24,487 nucleotides of DNA, from positions 1-24,487 of the forward strand of contig CAVEQO010000034.1 of assembly GCA_963617965.1 (NCBI GenBank), given 5' to 3'. Origin of the DNA: UBA6382 sp963617965 (GTDB taxonomy: Bacteria; Bacteroidota; Bacteroidia; Bacteroidales; Bacteroidaceae). Shown here in pieces: positions 8,088 to 15,800 of the stretch. Made by a program: the position numbers and the translations under genes. The notes beneath the pieces are model-generated. The model was given only the letters and a program-made list of their open reading frames with translations. It searched no databases and had not been told where the DNA came from. Each line of letters begins with the position of its first letter. Position 1 is the stretch's first letter.

Positions 8088-10172
8088 ATGGCAGAACAGG
8101 AACAGATACTACAGCTCCGCGAGGAGTTGCACCGCCACAACTACCAGTACTATGTGAAAAACGCTCCACTCATTTCGGACAGGGAGTTTGACGACAAGAT
8201 GCACCTGCTGATGGAACTGGAGAAGAAGCACCCCGAGATGTATGACCCCAATTCCCCGTCACTGCGTGTCGGAAGTGATTTGAGCGTGGAGTTCGCGCAG
8301 GTGAGGCACCGCTATCCGATGCTGTCTTTGGCCAACACATACAACCGCAGTGACGTGCAGTCTTTCTATGACAGGGTAAAGACAGGTCTCGGCGGTCAGG
8401 AGTTCCGCATTTGCTGCGAGCTGAAGTTTGACGGCCTTTCCATCTCGCTGGTGTATGAAAAAGGACGGCTTGCGAGAGCGGTGACGCGTGGCGACGGAGA
8501 GTTCGGCGATGATGTCACGGCAAATGTGAAAACCATACGGACGATACCGCTGGTGCTTGACGGGAACGGCTATCCTGACGAGTTTGAAATCCGTGGGGAG
8601 GTGCTGATGCCGTGGAAAAGCTTTGAAAGGCTGAACAGGCAGCGTGAAGAGGAGGGCAGCCCCCTCTTCGCCAATCCGCGCAATGCCGCAAGCGGCACGC
8701 TGAAGAGCAAGAGTTCCGCGGTCGTGGCGGAGAGGAATCTAGACGCTTACCTGTACTATCTGCTGGGCGAGCAGTTGCCCACTGACAGCCACTATGAAAA
8801 CATGCGGATCATGTCGCGGTGCGGTTTCAAGGTATCGGGTGAAATGAGGCTGGCAACGACCATTGACGAAATCATGGCCTATATTGACTACTGGGACAAG
8901 GAACGATCCGGCCTGCCCGTGGCGACGGACGGCATTGTCCTCAAAGTCGATTCCCTGCAGCAGCAGAGGCAGTTGGGCTATACGGCCAAGACTCCGCGGT
9001 GGGCGATAGCCTACAAGTTTCAGGCGGAGAGGGCGTTGACAAGACTCAACGAGGTGACTTTTCATGTAGGCCGCACGGGTGCGGTGACCCCGGTGGCAAA
9101 CATGGATGCCGTCCATTTGTCCGGCACCATGGTCAGAAGGGCCTCGCTGCACAATGAAGACATAATACGCTCTCTGGACTTGCACATAGGCGACATGGTA
9201 TATGTGGAGAAAGCCGGTGAGATCATACCCCAAGTGGTGGGAGTCGACTACGGGCAGCGCGAGCACAACCGGATAGGCGACGAGGTCGTTTTTGTCAAGA
9301 ACTGCCCGGTGTGTGGCGGACCACTTGTCAGATATGAGGGAGAAGCAGCCCATTACTGCATCAACGACGCGAACTGTCCGCCGCAGATCAAAGGCAAGAT
9401 AGAACATTTCATTTCGCGCGACGCGATGAACATCGATTCCCTCGGGCCGGAAACCGTCAGGGAGTATTATGACAGGGGACTGATAAAGAACGCGGCGGAT
9501 CTGTATGCCTTGAAGATCAGTGACATAGAGGGAGAAAACGGCACAAAGCTGAAATCAGCCCGTAAAATCGTTTCCGCGATAGAAAAAAGCAAGGAAGCCG
9601 GTTTTGAGCGTTCGCTGTATGCTTTGGGCATCAGGTTTGTGGGAAAAGTCACGGCCAAGGTGATCGCACGCCATTTCCGCAATATAGACAACTTGCTTTC
9701 GTGTTCGCTTGAAGACCTTGTCAAGGTAGACGGGGTAGGGGCAGTCATCGCACAGTCTGTCAAGCACTTCTTTTCCGAGCATAAGAACATGGAGGTTGTC
9801 AACCGTCTGATAGGCTATGGGGTCTGTTTTGAGATGAAGGAGTCCTCTTCGCCTGCCGGCGACCGGCTGTCGGGCATGAGCATTGTAATAAGCGGAGTGT
9901 TCAGGCATCATTCGCGCGAGGAGTACAAGGTGATGATAGAGGCCAACGGCGGAAAGAATGCAGGCAGCATTTCTTCCAAAACGTCGTTTGTGCTTGCCGG
10001 CGACAACATGGGACCCGCCAAATATGAAAAAGCAAAGAGTCTGGGAGTGAAGCTGATGAGCGAGGATGATTTTCTGGAAATGCTCGACAGCGCGGTTTCT
10101 GCCGATACGGTACAAGACGGTGAAAGCACCCCACCGCCGTCCAATGTCACCCAACTCGACCTGTTCGGTTAA
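8088..10172 (+). CDS. ligA: NAD-dependent DNA ligase LigA
   Basis: 694 residues (E. coli LigA has 671). It seals nicks between Okazaki fragments and during repair, using NAD+. The adenylated lysine is K113 in ELKFDGLS (KxDG motif). The NAD-binding Ia region (HNYQYYVKNAPLISDREFD) is near the N-terminus. The zinc finger uses C406, C409, C424 and C430, followed by HhH repeats and a C-terminal BRCT domain at about 605-680. The tail after the BRCT is short and disordered-looking and ends in TQLDLFG. QLDLF at residues 689-693 is the consensus beta-sliding-clamp-binding pentapeptide, which suggests direct recruitment to the clamp. It is probably monocistronic, since pyrK downstream has its own promoter. 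Confidence 0.98.
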   Translation: MAEQEQILQLREELHRHNYQYYVKNAPLISDREFDDKMHLLMELEKKHPEMYDPNSPSLRVGSDLSVEFAQVRHRYPMLSLANTYNRSDVQSFYDRVKTGLGGQEFRICCELKFDGLSISLVYEKGRLARAVTRGDGEFGDDVTANVKTIRTIPLVLDGNGYPDEFEIRGEVLMPWKSFERLNRQREEEGSPLFANPRNAASGTLKSKSSAVVAERNLDAYLYYLLGEQLPTDSHYENMRIMSRCGFKVSGEMRLATTIDEIMAYIDYWDKERSGLPVATDGIVLKVDSLQQQRQLGYTAKTPRWAIAYKFQAERALTRLNEVTFHVGRTGAVTPVANMDAVHLSGTMVRRASLHNEDIIRSLDLHIGDMVYVEKAGEIIPQVVGVDYGQREHNRIGDEVVFVKNCPVCGGPLVRYEGEAAHYCINDANCPPQIKGKIEHFISRDAMNIDSLGPETVREYYDRGLIKNAADLYALKISDIEGENGTKLKSARKIVSAIEKSKEAGFERSLYALGIRFVGKVTAKVIARHFRNIDNLLSCSLEDLVKVDGVGAVIAQSVKHFFSEHKNMEVVNRLIGYGVCFEMKESSSPAGDRLSGMSIVISGVFRHHSREEYKVMIEANGGKNAGSISSKTSFVLAGDNMGPAKYEKAKSLGVKLMSEDDFLEMLDSAVSADTVQDGESTPPPSNVTQLDLFG

Positions 10173-10211
10173 AAAACAGTGGTGTGCGGGAAATTTTCTG
10201 TTTGAAAGGAT

Positions 10212-10219
10212 TATATTTG
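10212..10219 (+). promoter_or_regulatory. Candidate -7 element for pyrK-pyrD
   Basis: TATATTTG, followed by CA, matches the Bacteroidetes TAnnTTTG element and lies 23 bases before the pyrK start. The -33 region is T-rich but lacks an exact TTTG at the standard spacing. Confidence 0.55.
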
Positions 10220-10242
10220 CACTCTGAAAAGAAAAGTTCAGG

Positions 10243-11019
10243 ATGAAAAAATATGTTATGGATTGGGTTGTCGTTGACAACCGGACGCTTGACGACCGGC
10301 ATCTGCAGCTGGTCTTGAGTCCGGACAACGGCTTTATGCCAGAGATGAAACCCGGACAGTTCGTCCAGCTGAAATCAAATGCGTCCGTGGACACGTTTCT
10401 GCGTCTGCCCATATCGGTTAATTACGTTGACGAGGAGAAAAGGCAACTGTGGCTGCTGGTGCAGACGGTGGGCGAGGGAACAAAAGCCCTGAAGACCCTC
10501 AGAGCCGGCGACATCCTGAATCTGGTTCTGCCTTTGGGCAACGGGTTCAGCGTGGACGATGCGCACGGAAGAGTCTTGCTTGTCGGCGGCGGAGTGGGCA
10601 TAGCTCCGATGCTGTATGCTGGCAAGGTGTTGAAGGACAAGGGGCTTGCTCCTGTTTTCCTGTTAGGTGCGCGCAGTTACAGGAACATTCTGGAAAAGGA
10701 CTTGTTCGAGGACTTGGGGGAACTGCATATAACGACCGAAGACGGTTCTTTCGGGGAGAAAGGTTTCGTGACCCAACATTCCATATTGCAGAAAGAAAAA
10801 TTCGATATGATAATGGTGTGCGGTCCCAAGCCGATGATGGTGGCAGTGGCCCGCTACGCAAACTCCAACGGGATTCCCTGCGAGGCAAGCCTTGAAAACA
10901 TGATGGCTTGCGGCCTGGGGGCTTGTCTGTGCTGCGTGGAGAAAACAGTCAGGGGGAACGTCTGTGTGTGTTCGGAAGGTCCGGTGTTTGACATAAAACA
11001 ATTGACATGGCAAATCTGA
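10243..11019 (+). CDS. pyrK: Dihydroorotate dehydrogenase electron-transfer subunit PyrK
   Basis: 258 residues. It is the FAD and [2Fe-2S] subunit that passes electrons from dihydroorotate oxidation in PyrD to NAD+. The ferredoxin-reductase-like FAD domain carries RLPIS (54-58). The nucleotide-binding domain has LLVGGGVGIAPM (about 112-123) and CGPKPMM (193-199). The iron-sulfur ligands fit C-x4-C-x2-C-x11-C: C223, C228, C231 and C243. Its last 13 bases overlap pyrD, a normal arrangement for this heteromeric class 1B enzyme. Confidence 0.96.
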   Translation: MKKYVMDWVVVDNRTLDDRHLQLVLSPDNGFMPEMKPGQFVQLKSNASVDTFLRLPISVNYVDEEKRQLWLLVQTVGEGTKALKTLRAGDILNLVLPLGNGFSVDDAHGRVLLVGGGVGIAPMLYAGKVLKDKGLAPVFLLGARSYRNILEKDLFEDLGELHITTEDGSFGEKGFVTQHSILQKEKFDMIMVCGPKPMMVAVARYANSNGIPCEASLENMMACGLGACLCCVEKTVRGNVCVCSEGPVFDIKQLTWQI

Positions 11020-11912
11020 AAGTGTGTTGTGCAGGACTGTCGTTGCGCAATCCTGTCCTGACAGCGTCGGGAACGTTCGGATACGGCATTGAGTACGAGG
11101 ATTTCGTGCCGATGAGCAAACTGGGCGGCATAATAGTAAAAGGTACGACGTTGCTTGCAAGGGAGGGCAACGACTATCCGCGCATGGCGGAAACCCCGAG
11201 CGGAATGCTGAACTGTGTTGGTCTGCAGAACAAGGGCGTGGAGTATTTTGCGGACAAAATATATCCGAGGATAAAGGATTTGGATACGAATGTCATTGTC
11301 AATGTTTCCGGTTCTGACCCCGAGAACTATGCTCTCTGTGCCGCTGCGGTCAACAGGCTTGACAGGATTCCTGCCATAGAGCTTAACATATCCTGTCCCA
11401 ATGTCAGGGACGGTGGCATGGCCTTTGGCGTCACCTGCCAAGGGGCGGCATCTGTTGTCAAGGCTGTCCGCAAATGTTATGAGAAGACCTTGATAGTCAA
11501 ACTCTCTCCCAATGTGACGGACATTGCAGAGATTGCCCGGGCTGTAGAATCCGAAGGTGCAGACTGTGTGTCCCTGATCAACACGCTGATGGGAATGTCC
11601 ATTGACATAGAGAGGCGTTGTTCCCGCCTGAGCATCGGCACGGGCGGGCTTTCGGGACCTGCGGTGAAACCCGTTGCCGTCAGAATGGTGAACCAAGTGG
11701 CTCACGCCGTGAAAATACCTGTGGTCGGCTTGGGGGGAATCATGACGGCGGAAGATGCCATAGAGTTTCTGATGGCCGGCGCTACGGCGATAGAAGTGGG
11801 AACCGCCAATTTCATAGATCCTGCCGTGACGGGAAAAATAGTTGACGGTATTGACCGATGGCTGGATGCCCACGGCGTTGGAGACGTGTCGGACATCATA
11901 GGTGTGGTGTAA
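11007..11912 (+). CDS. pyrD: Dihydroorotate dehydrogenase class 1B catalytic subunit PyrD
   Basis: 301 residues. It is an FMN-binding TIM-barrel enzyme that oxidises dihydroorotate to orotate in pyrimidine synthesis, working with PyrK. The N-terminus has NPVLTASGTFGYG. The motif NISCPN places the catalytic cysteine at C130; class 1 enzymes use cysteine here, whereas class 2 enzymes use serine. The phosphate-binding region near the C-terminus (VVGLGGIMTAEDAIEFLMAG) and the following VGTANF are intact. The start overlaps the end of pyrK. It is convergent with the DEAD-box helicase gene. Confidence 0.97.
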   Translation: MANLKVCCAGLSLRNPVLTASGTFGYGIEYEDFVPMSKLGGIIVKGTTLLAREGNDYPRMAETPSGMLNCVGLQNKGVEYFADKIYPRIKDLDTNVIVNVSGSDPENYALCAAAVNRLDRIPAIELNISCPNVRDGGMAFGVTCQGAASVVKAVRKCYEKTLIVKLSPNVTDIAEIARAVESEGADCVSLINTLMGMSIDIERRCSRLSIGTGGLSGPAVKPVAVRMVNQVAHAVKIPVVGLGGIMTAEDAIEFLMAGATAIEVGTANFIDPAVTGKIVDGIDRWLDAHGVGDVSDIIGVV

Positions 11913-11919
11913 CCTTTAT

Positions 11920-11954
11920 GCCAGCCATTCCCTGTCCGTCATGTTGGCAATGGC
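11920..11954. repeat. Inverted repeat between convergent pyrD and helicase genes
   Basis: GCCAGCCA (11920-11927) can pair with TGGC-AA-TGGC (11945-11954), leaving a two-base bulge. It sits in the 85-base gap where the two transcripts converge. There is no T run on either side, so it is at best a weak bidirectional terminator. Confidence 0.3.
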
Positions 11955-11997
11955 GTTGGGGAGACGCGGCGGCTGACCTGTATGTGCGAACCGCTTT

Positions 11998-13293
11998 TCA
12001 GGACACGCTTCCGGAGAGTTCCGCTGCATTCTTGCCTTGTGCGACACTTGGCTTGTTGCCGTTGTCTTTCTGTGGTCTCCTGTGACGGTTGTGTGTGTGT
12101 TTCTTTCTTCTTGTGTCCTGTCTGCCGTGCTTGTCGTGTTGTGTTGCCTTTGAGGTCTTGCCGCCGTCTTTTTCCGGGAAACGTATTTTCTCAATGGGCT
12201 TCCCGATGACTTTTTCTATTTTTTTGAAATATCCACTGTCGGCCTGGCATACAAATGTTATGGCCTGCCCCTGCTTGCCTGCCCTCGCGGTTCTGCCGAT
12301 GCGGTGAATATAGTCTTCGGCATCGTGCGGCACATCGTAGTTGATGACGGTCTGGATGTCGTTGATGTCTATGCCGCGTGCTATGATGTCCGTGGCGACA
12401 AGGACATTCAGATGCCCGTTCTTGAAGTTCTGCATCACCTTGTTCCTTTCTTCCTGTGCCAAATCGGAGTGCATGTCGGAAACTTTCACTACACCTTTCT
12501 TCAGTTTCTCGGCAAGCCTTTTCACCTTCAGTTTTGACGAGGCAAAGATTATGGCCCTTTCAGGCGGTCTCTCTTCGAACAAGTGCTGTATCAAGTCCAT
12601 TTTGTCCTGTTCCTCACACAGGTATGCCTGCTGGTTGATGCCCGATGCCGGCTTTGAAACGGCAATGCGTACTTCAACGGGATCGTGGAGAAGGGATTTT
12701 GCGAACCTGCGGATGTTTTCGGGCATAGTAGCGGAAAACAGCATCGTCTGCCTCTCTTTAGGCAGGTGGGTGGCAATGTTTATGATATCTTCTGAAAATC
12801 CCATGTCAAGCATTCTGTCAGCCTCGTCAAGAATGAAATATGAAATGTTGCTGAAATCCGTGTTGTCAAGCTGAAGATGGGAAATCAGGCGTCCGGGCGT
12901 GGCGATAACGATATCCGCGCCCAGTTTCAGGCTCTTCAGTTCCTGTGAATACCGCATGGCATCATTTCCTCCGTATACCGCAATGCTTGAAATCGGCAGG
13001 TAGTATGAAAAAGCCTCTATCGCATTGTCGATCTGTATGGCCAGTTCTCGCGTGGGGACCATTATAAGGCATTTGGTCACTCCGTCCTTGTGGTGTTCGG
13101 TGCAGAGCCTGTTGAGTACGGGCAGCAGGTAGGCGGCGGTTTTTCCTGTCCCGGTCTGAGCGATACCCATAATGTCCTTGCCGTCCAGCAGCAACGGGAT
13201 TGTCTTCTCCTGTATCGGAGTACACGTGTCGTAGCGCATTTCATAGAGAGCGTCGAGGATACGGTCATCAAGTGGCAACTCGTCAAAGTACAT
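11998..13293 (-). CDS. DEAD-box ATP-dependent RNA helicase (RhlE-like)
   Basis: 431 residues from MYFDELPLDD (13293). The longer open frame upstream overlaps the permease gene and is not helicase-like. The conserved motifs appear in order: Q motif (TCTPIQEKTIP), motif I AQTGTGKT (45-52), Ia PTRELA, Ib TPGR, II DEAD, III SAT, V DIIARGID and VI HRIGRTAR. A highly basic tail of roughly 55 residues (KKHTHNRHRRPQK and similar) follows the helicase core, as in RhlE-type proteins, where such tails bind RNA. Likely roles are ribosome assembly or mRNA turnover. It lies 19 bases after the permease gene and is the last gene of the lon-led operon. Confidence 0.95.
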   Translation of the reverse strand: MYFDELPLDDRILDALYEMRYDTCTPIQEKTIPLLLDGKDIMGIAQTGTGKTAAYLLPVLNRLCTEHHKDGVTKCLIMVPTRELAIQIDNAIEAFSYYLPISSIAVYGGNDAMRYSQELKSLKLGADIVIATPGRLISHLQLDNTDFSNISYFILDEADRMLDMGFSEDIINIATHLPKERQTMLFSATMPENIRRFAKSLLHDPVEVRIAVSKPASGINQQAYLCEEQDKMDLIQHLFEERPPERAIIFASSKLKVKRLAEKLKKGVVKVSDMHSDLAQEERNKVMQNFKNGHLNVLVATDIIARGIDINDIQTVINYDVPHDAEDYIHRIGRTARAGKQGQAITFVCQADSGYFKKIEKVIGKPIEKIRFPEKDGGKTSKATQHDKHGRQDTRRKKHTHNRHRRPQKDNGNKPSVAQGKNAAELSGSVS

Positions 13294-13312
13294 AGTCTGA
13301 TTATAATAGGTT

Positions 13313-14608
13313 TTATCTGGGCGTCCGCCTGTACAGGACAAATGCCACAAAAGAAAATATGATATTCGGAATCCAGGTGGCAAGCATTGCCGGCATGCCC
13401 GCCTTTGTCGCAAAGGCAGACGATATTGTCTGGAAGAGGATATAGCCGAAACTCAAGCCAAGCCCAAGTCCGAGGGAAAGCCCCATTCCGCCTTTGCGCT
13501 TCTCGCACGACAGACAGACTCCTATGATTGTCAGAATCAATGCGGCAAAGGCAGACGCAAACCGCTTGTGGTATTCAATCTCAAAAGTACTCAGGTTCGC
13601 GGAGCCACGCATACGCTGCTTGTCAATATATTCCATTATCTGCGGAGTGGTCATGGTTTCCTGCTGGTTGCGATTGTAAACGAGGTCTGCCGGTTCAACA
13701 GCGATGATAGTGTCCAGTTCCGTGCCCGCCGTGATCTCTTCCCGCATTCCGTGTACCTTGCGTATCCGGTAGCTGTAGAGATGCCAACGGTATCTGGTGT
13801 CGGAAAGGGTGTCATACTGTACGCGCAGGGCGGTGAGGTGCGACACGAGCTTTTTGTTGCGGAACTTGTCAAGCGAAAAACCGGTGCCGGTTTTTGAATC
13901 GCTGTTGAAATACGAGAAGAAAGCTATCACCCCGGTGTCAACCTTCAGCTGGAGGTTGTTGACAGCGGATATCTGCCGTTTTTTGATGAACTTGTTTTCG
14001 AAGTCTGTGCGTATCTTTGTGGAGTGAGGGATTACGAATGCTCCAAGAACAAGGGTTACCAGTCCTATTAGCACAGACGAAATGATGTATGGGCGGAGAA
14101 TGCGCCTGAAACTCATTCCGCTTGCTCTCATTGCGATTATCTCCGACCGGTCTGCCAGTTTGGACGTGAAAAAAATCACGGAAATAAACACGAACAGAGA
14201 ACTGAAGAGGTTGCTGAAATACGGAATGGTGTTCAGGTAATAGTCTACGGCTATTTTCCCCCATGACACGCCCATCTCGTTGTGTGCGGTAGTGAGTTTG
14301 TCTATCTTCTCGTTGAAGTCAAAAACAATTACTATGAGGATTATCAGCGCGATGGAGAAAAGGTATGTGCCGATGAAAGTCCGTATGATATAGAAATCTA
14401 TTTTGCCGAGCAGGGGGGTGTTTTCCCGCGTGTCCCCAGTCCGCCTGGCGTGTATTCCGGAAGACCGTGCCACAGAACAGAACAGGGCTTTTGCGACATG
14501 ACGGAGAGCCTTTGCAAATCGCCCCGAGACCTTTCCGATCCCGCGTGCCGTGCCGCGCGCACTGTTTTTGTCTTGTGTCTTGCGTGTGTCTTCCATGTGG
14601 AAAGTCAT
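13313..14608 (-). CDS. LptF/LptG-family permease of the LPS export ABC transporter
   Basis: 431 residues (YjgP/YjgQ family). These proteins pair with LptB and LptC to extract LPS from the inner membrane. Family similarity starts at LLGKIDFYIIRTFIGTY (near residue 66). TM1 is SIALIILIVIVFDF, TM2 NLFSSLFVFISVIFF and TM3 VLIGLVTLVLGAFVIP. A periplasmic beta-jellyroll-like region follows, then three C-terminal TMs after AFAALILTIIGVCL. The N-terminal 65 residues are basic and low in hydrophobicity, which is unusual because the family normally begins right at this helix. ATG codons at 14608 and 14596 are possible, and a GTG further in is an alternative. LptF and LptG cannot be told apart here. Spacing to tgt is 16 bases. 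Confidence 0.9.
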   Translation of the reverse strand: MTFHMEDTRKTQDKNSARGTARGIGKVSGRFAKALRHVAKALFCSVARSSGIHARRTGDTRENTPLLGKIDFYIIRTFIGTYLFSIALIILIVIVFDFNEKIDKLTTAHNEMGVSWGKIAVDYYLNTIPYFSNLFSSLFVFISVIFFTSKLADRSEIIAMRASGMSFRRILRPYIISSVLIGLVTLVLGAFVIPHSTKIRTDFENKFIKKRQISAVNNLQLKVDTGVIAFFSYFNSDSKTGTGFSLDKFRNKKLVSHLTALRVQYDTLSDTRYRWHLYSYRIRKVHGMREEITAGTELDTIIAVEPADLVYNRNQQETMTTPQIMEYIDKQRMRGSANLSTFEIEYHKRFASAFAALILTIIGVCLSCEKRKGGMGLSLGLGLGLSFGYILFQTISSAFATKAGMPAMLATWIPNIIFSFVAFVLYRRTPR

Positions 14609-14624
14609 CTTCTCTGAGCTTCCG

Positions 14625-15758
14625 TTACAGTCTGCGTCCGAGTTGCGGAATCATTTTGTGGTACCAGGAGCTGTAGTCTCCATGCAGAATATGTTTTCGC
14701 GCTTCCCCCACAAGCCACAGGTAGAACGCCAGATTGTGGATGGAGGCTATCTGCAGGGCGAGCAGTTCCTTTGACTTGAACAGATGATGCAGGTACGCTT
14801 TGGTGTAGGCCCTGTCCACGTAAGAAGTCCCGTCGGGGTCGACGGCGGAAAAGTCATCCTGCCACTTGCGGTTTCTCATGTTCATGATTCCGTTGGCGGT
14901 AAACAGCATGGCATTGCGTCCGTTTCGCGTTGGCATCACGCAGTCAAACATATCAACCCCGCGTGCAATTCCCTCGAGGATATTCACCGGTGTTCCCACC
15001 CCCATCAGGTAGCGAGGCCGGTCGGCGGGCAGAATTTCGTTGACCGTTTCTATCATTTCGTACATCTTCTCCGCCGGTTCCCCTACGGCGAGTCCTCCGA
15101 TGGCATATCCGTCGGCATTGAACTGTGCAGCATATCGTGCGCTTTCCTGCCGCAGGTCTTTGTATACGCATCCTTGCACAATGGGAAAAAGCGACTGGTC
15201 ATAGCCGTACAGCGGTGCGGTAGCGTTGAACTGTCTGAAACATCGGCCGAGCCAATTGTGTGTAAGCCTGAGCGATTTTTTCGCATAGGAATAGTCCGAC
15301 GTTCCCGGGGGACACTCGTCGAAAGCCATCATGATATCCGCTCCGATGCAGCGTTCTATCTCGATGACCTTCTCTGGAGAAAAGAAATGCCTGCTCCCGT
15401 CGATGTGGGAACGGAATTCACATCCCTCTTCCGTGATTTTGCGTATTCCCGATAGCGAGAACACCTGAAACCCGCCGCTGTCTGTAAGCATGGGGCGGTC
15501 AAACCCGTTGAATTTGTGCAGCCCCCCTGCTTTTCTTATAATTTCCGTTCCCGGTCTGAGGTACAGGTGGTATGTGTTGCCGAGGATTATCTGAGCCTTG
15601 ATGTCATCCAGAAGTTCGCGGAGATGCACTCCTTTGACGCTCCCCAGTGTGCCTACCGGCATGAAGACGGGAGTCTCTATCGTGCCGTGGGCTGTACGGA
15701 TCAGTCCTGCCCTGGCTGAAGTCCCGTTGCTGTCGGTGTGTTCAAGGTGGAAAATCAC
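14625..15758 (-). CDS. tgt: Queuine/preQ1 tRNA-ribosyltransferase Tgt, with GTG start
   Basis: 377 residues. It exchanges G34 of GUN-anticodon tRNAs for preQ1 on the way to queuosine. The first aspartate is D93 (TDSGGFQ), the nucleophile is D272 (MFDCVMPTRNG), and the GGLAVGE loop is present. The start codon is GTG at 15758: an in-frame TAG lies three codons upstream and the next ATG is at codon 33, inside the barrel. The usual zinc site (C-x-C-x2-C with a distant H) is degenerate: the three cysteine positions are G310, S312 and D315 in DPDGTSYVD, while H341 (ASIHNL) remains. I believe this pattern occurs in other Bacteroidetes Tgt proteins. It lies 42 bases after lon and is probably co-transcribed. 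Confidence 0.95.
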   Translation of the reverse strand: MIFHLEHTDSNGTSARAGLIRTAHGTIETPVFMPVGTLGSVKGVHLRELLDDIKAQIILGNTYHLYLRPGTEIIRKAGGLHKFNGFDRPMLTDSGGFQVFSLSGIRKITEEGCEFRSHIDGSRHFFSPEKVIEIERCIGADIMMAFDECPPGTSDYSYAKKSLRLTHNWLGRCFRQFNATAPLYGYDQSLFPIVQGCVYKDLRQESARYAAQFNADGYAIGGLAVGEPAEKMYEMIETVNEILPADRPRYLMGVGTPVNILEGIARGVDMFDCVMPTRNGRNAMLFTANGIMNMRNRKWQDDFSAVDPDGTSYVDRAYTKAYLHHLFKSKELLALQIASIHNLAFYLWLVGEARKHILHGDYSSWYHKMIPQLGRRL

Positions 15759-15800
15759 TTGTTGTGGCTATGGTCGGGTTAGTGCTATGTGCAGTGGCAT

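Noticed and set aside
13294..13413. 40-codon extension of the DEAD-box helicase
   Set aside because: It lies inside the permease gene; the normal family N-terminus begins at 13293.
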